Below are positions 13,208-13,313 of a stretch of 13,313 bases of DNA, piece by piece. Made by a program: the position numbers and the translations under genes. The stretch spans positions 1 to 13,313 of the forward strand of contig JAAFHQ010000065.1 of NCBI GenBank assembly GCA_013298445.1. The letters are read 5' to 3'. Within the stretch, counting starts at the first letter, position 1. Every line of letters starts with the position of its first letter. Source of the DNA: Chitinophagales bacterium (GTDB lineage Bacteria > Bacteroidota > Bacteroidia > Chitinophagales > Saprospiraceae). The notes beneath the pieces were generated by a model. The model saw nothing but the letters and a program-made list of their open reading frames with translations. It did no database searches and was not told where the DNA came from.

Positions 13208-13313
13208 TTCGGTGCAATGAATGGCCGATTGATTGGAACCCAGCAAAAGGTTCGTCGCCGCTTCAATCAAATGACAATGAATGTAATCCTGATTGACAAC
13301 GCTTTCGGTGGTT
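13175..13313 (-). pseudogene. Possible truncated AraC-type regulator (3' end of a gene entering from the right)
   Basis: On the minus strand a frame enters from beyond the window and ends at TGA (13175-13177). It contains TTESVVNQDYIHCHLIEA, then ATNLLLGSNQSA and TELNIEHCSETI. The spacing resembles the first helix-turn-helix of AraC regulators (S-x5-YI-x2-xLI-EA-x3-LL-x2-S-x2-S, then I-A-x-EL-x-x-EH), with the IAY region degraded. The second helix-turn-helix that should follow is missing: the frame stops a few codons later, inside the convergent NTF2-like gene. This points to a gene truncated at its 3' end. The call depends on pattern recognition from about 46 residues only. Confidence 0.4.

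Overview
The window looks like a chromosomal segment of a Bacteroidota bacterium, most likely a Saprospiraceae-like environmental lineage. This is an inference from three things: promoter boxes of the Bacteroidota type (TAnnTTTG with an upstream TTTG), start codons without clear Shine-Dalgarno sequences, and signal peptides ending in A-Q or in relaxed lipoboxes. Typical gene families of the phylum support it (secreted sulfatases, an anchored TIM-barrel isomerase, a TPR histidine kinase with a LytTR regulator, a Sde182/DUF1593 protein). No rRNA, tRNA, CRISPR array or transposase gene was found.

Layout. Bases 1-1635 (minus) hold two tandem secreted sulfatases, the second cut by the window edge; the start region of the complete one is an imperfect tandem duplication that creates a short leader ORF. 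Bases 1636-1944 hold repeats and a strong stem-loop terminator. Bases 1945-2910 (minus) encode an exported lipoprotein of the sugar phosphate isomerase/epimerase family. Bases 3037-4763 (plus) hold two related units. The first is an operator/promoter, a deleted arsR scar and a VOC-domain lipoprotein gene. The second is the same operator/promoter, an intact ArsR regulator and an overlapping SRPBCC (AHSA1-type) gene. A 131-bp inverted-repeat element (4807-4937) separates these from a convergent minus-strand pair at 4944-7141: a papain-like protease with an N-terminal three-repeat beta-trefoil-like region, followed by a small lipoprotein gene. Diverging from the protease is a TPR histidine kinase plus LytTR response regulator (7331-10476). 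The right part (10621-13207, plus) carries a Sde182/DUF1593 protein, a PPOX-type flavoprotein and an NTF2/SnoaL-like protein. A minus-strand ORF that looks like a truncated AraC-type regulator enters from the right edge.

How the parts work together. The sulfatases, the lipoprotein isomerase and the Sde182-like protein are all predicted to be exported and fit scavenging of sulfated or complex glycans; that link is inference. The most distinctive feature is the duplicated arsR control region. Both copies keep two 16-bp GCAAC-N6-GTTGC palindromes around a Bacteroidota promoter. In the copy in front of the VOC lipoprotein the regulator gene has been deleted down to its last 16 or so codons, so that gene may now be controlled in trans by the intact ArsR about 0.8 kb downstream.
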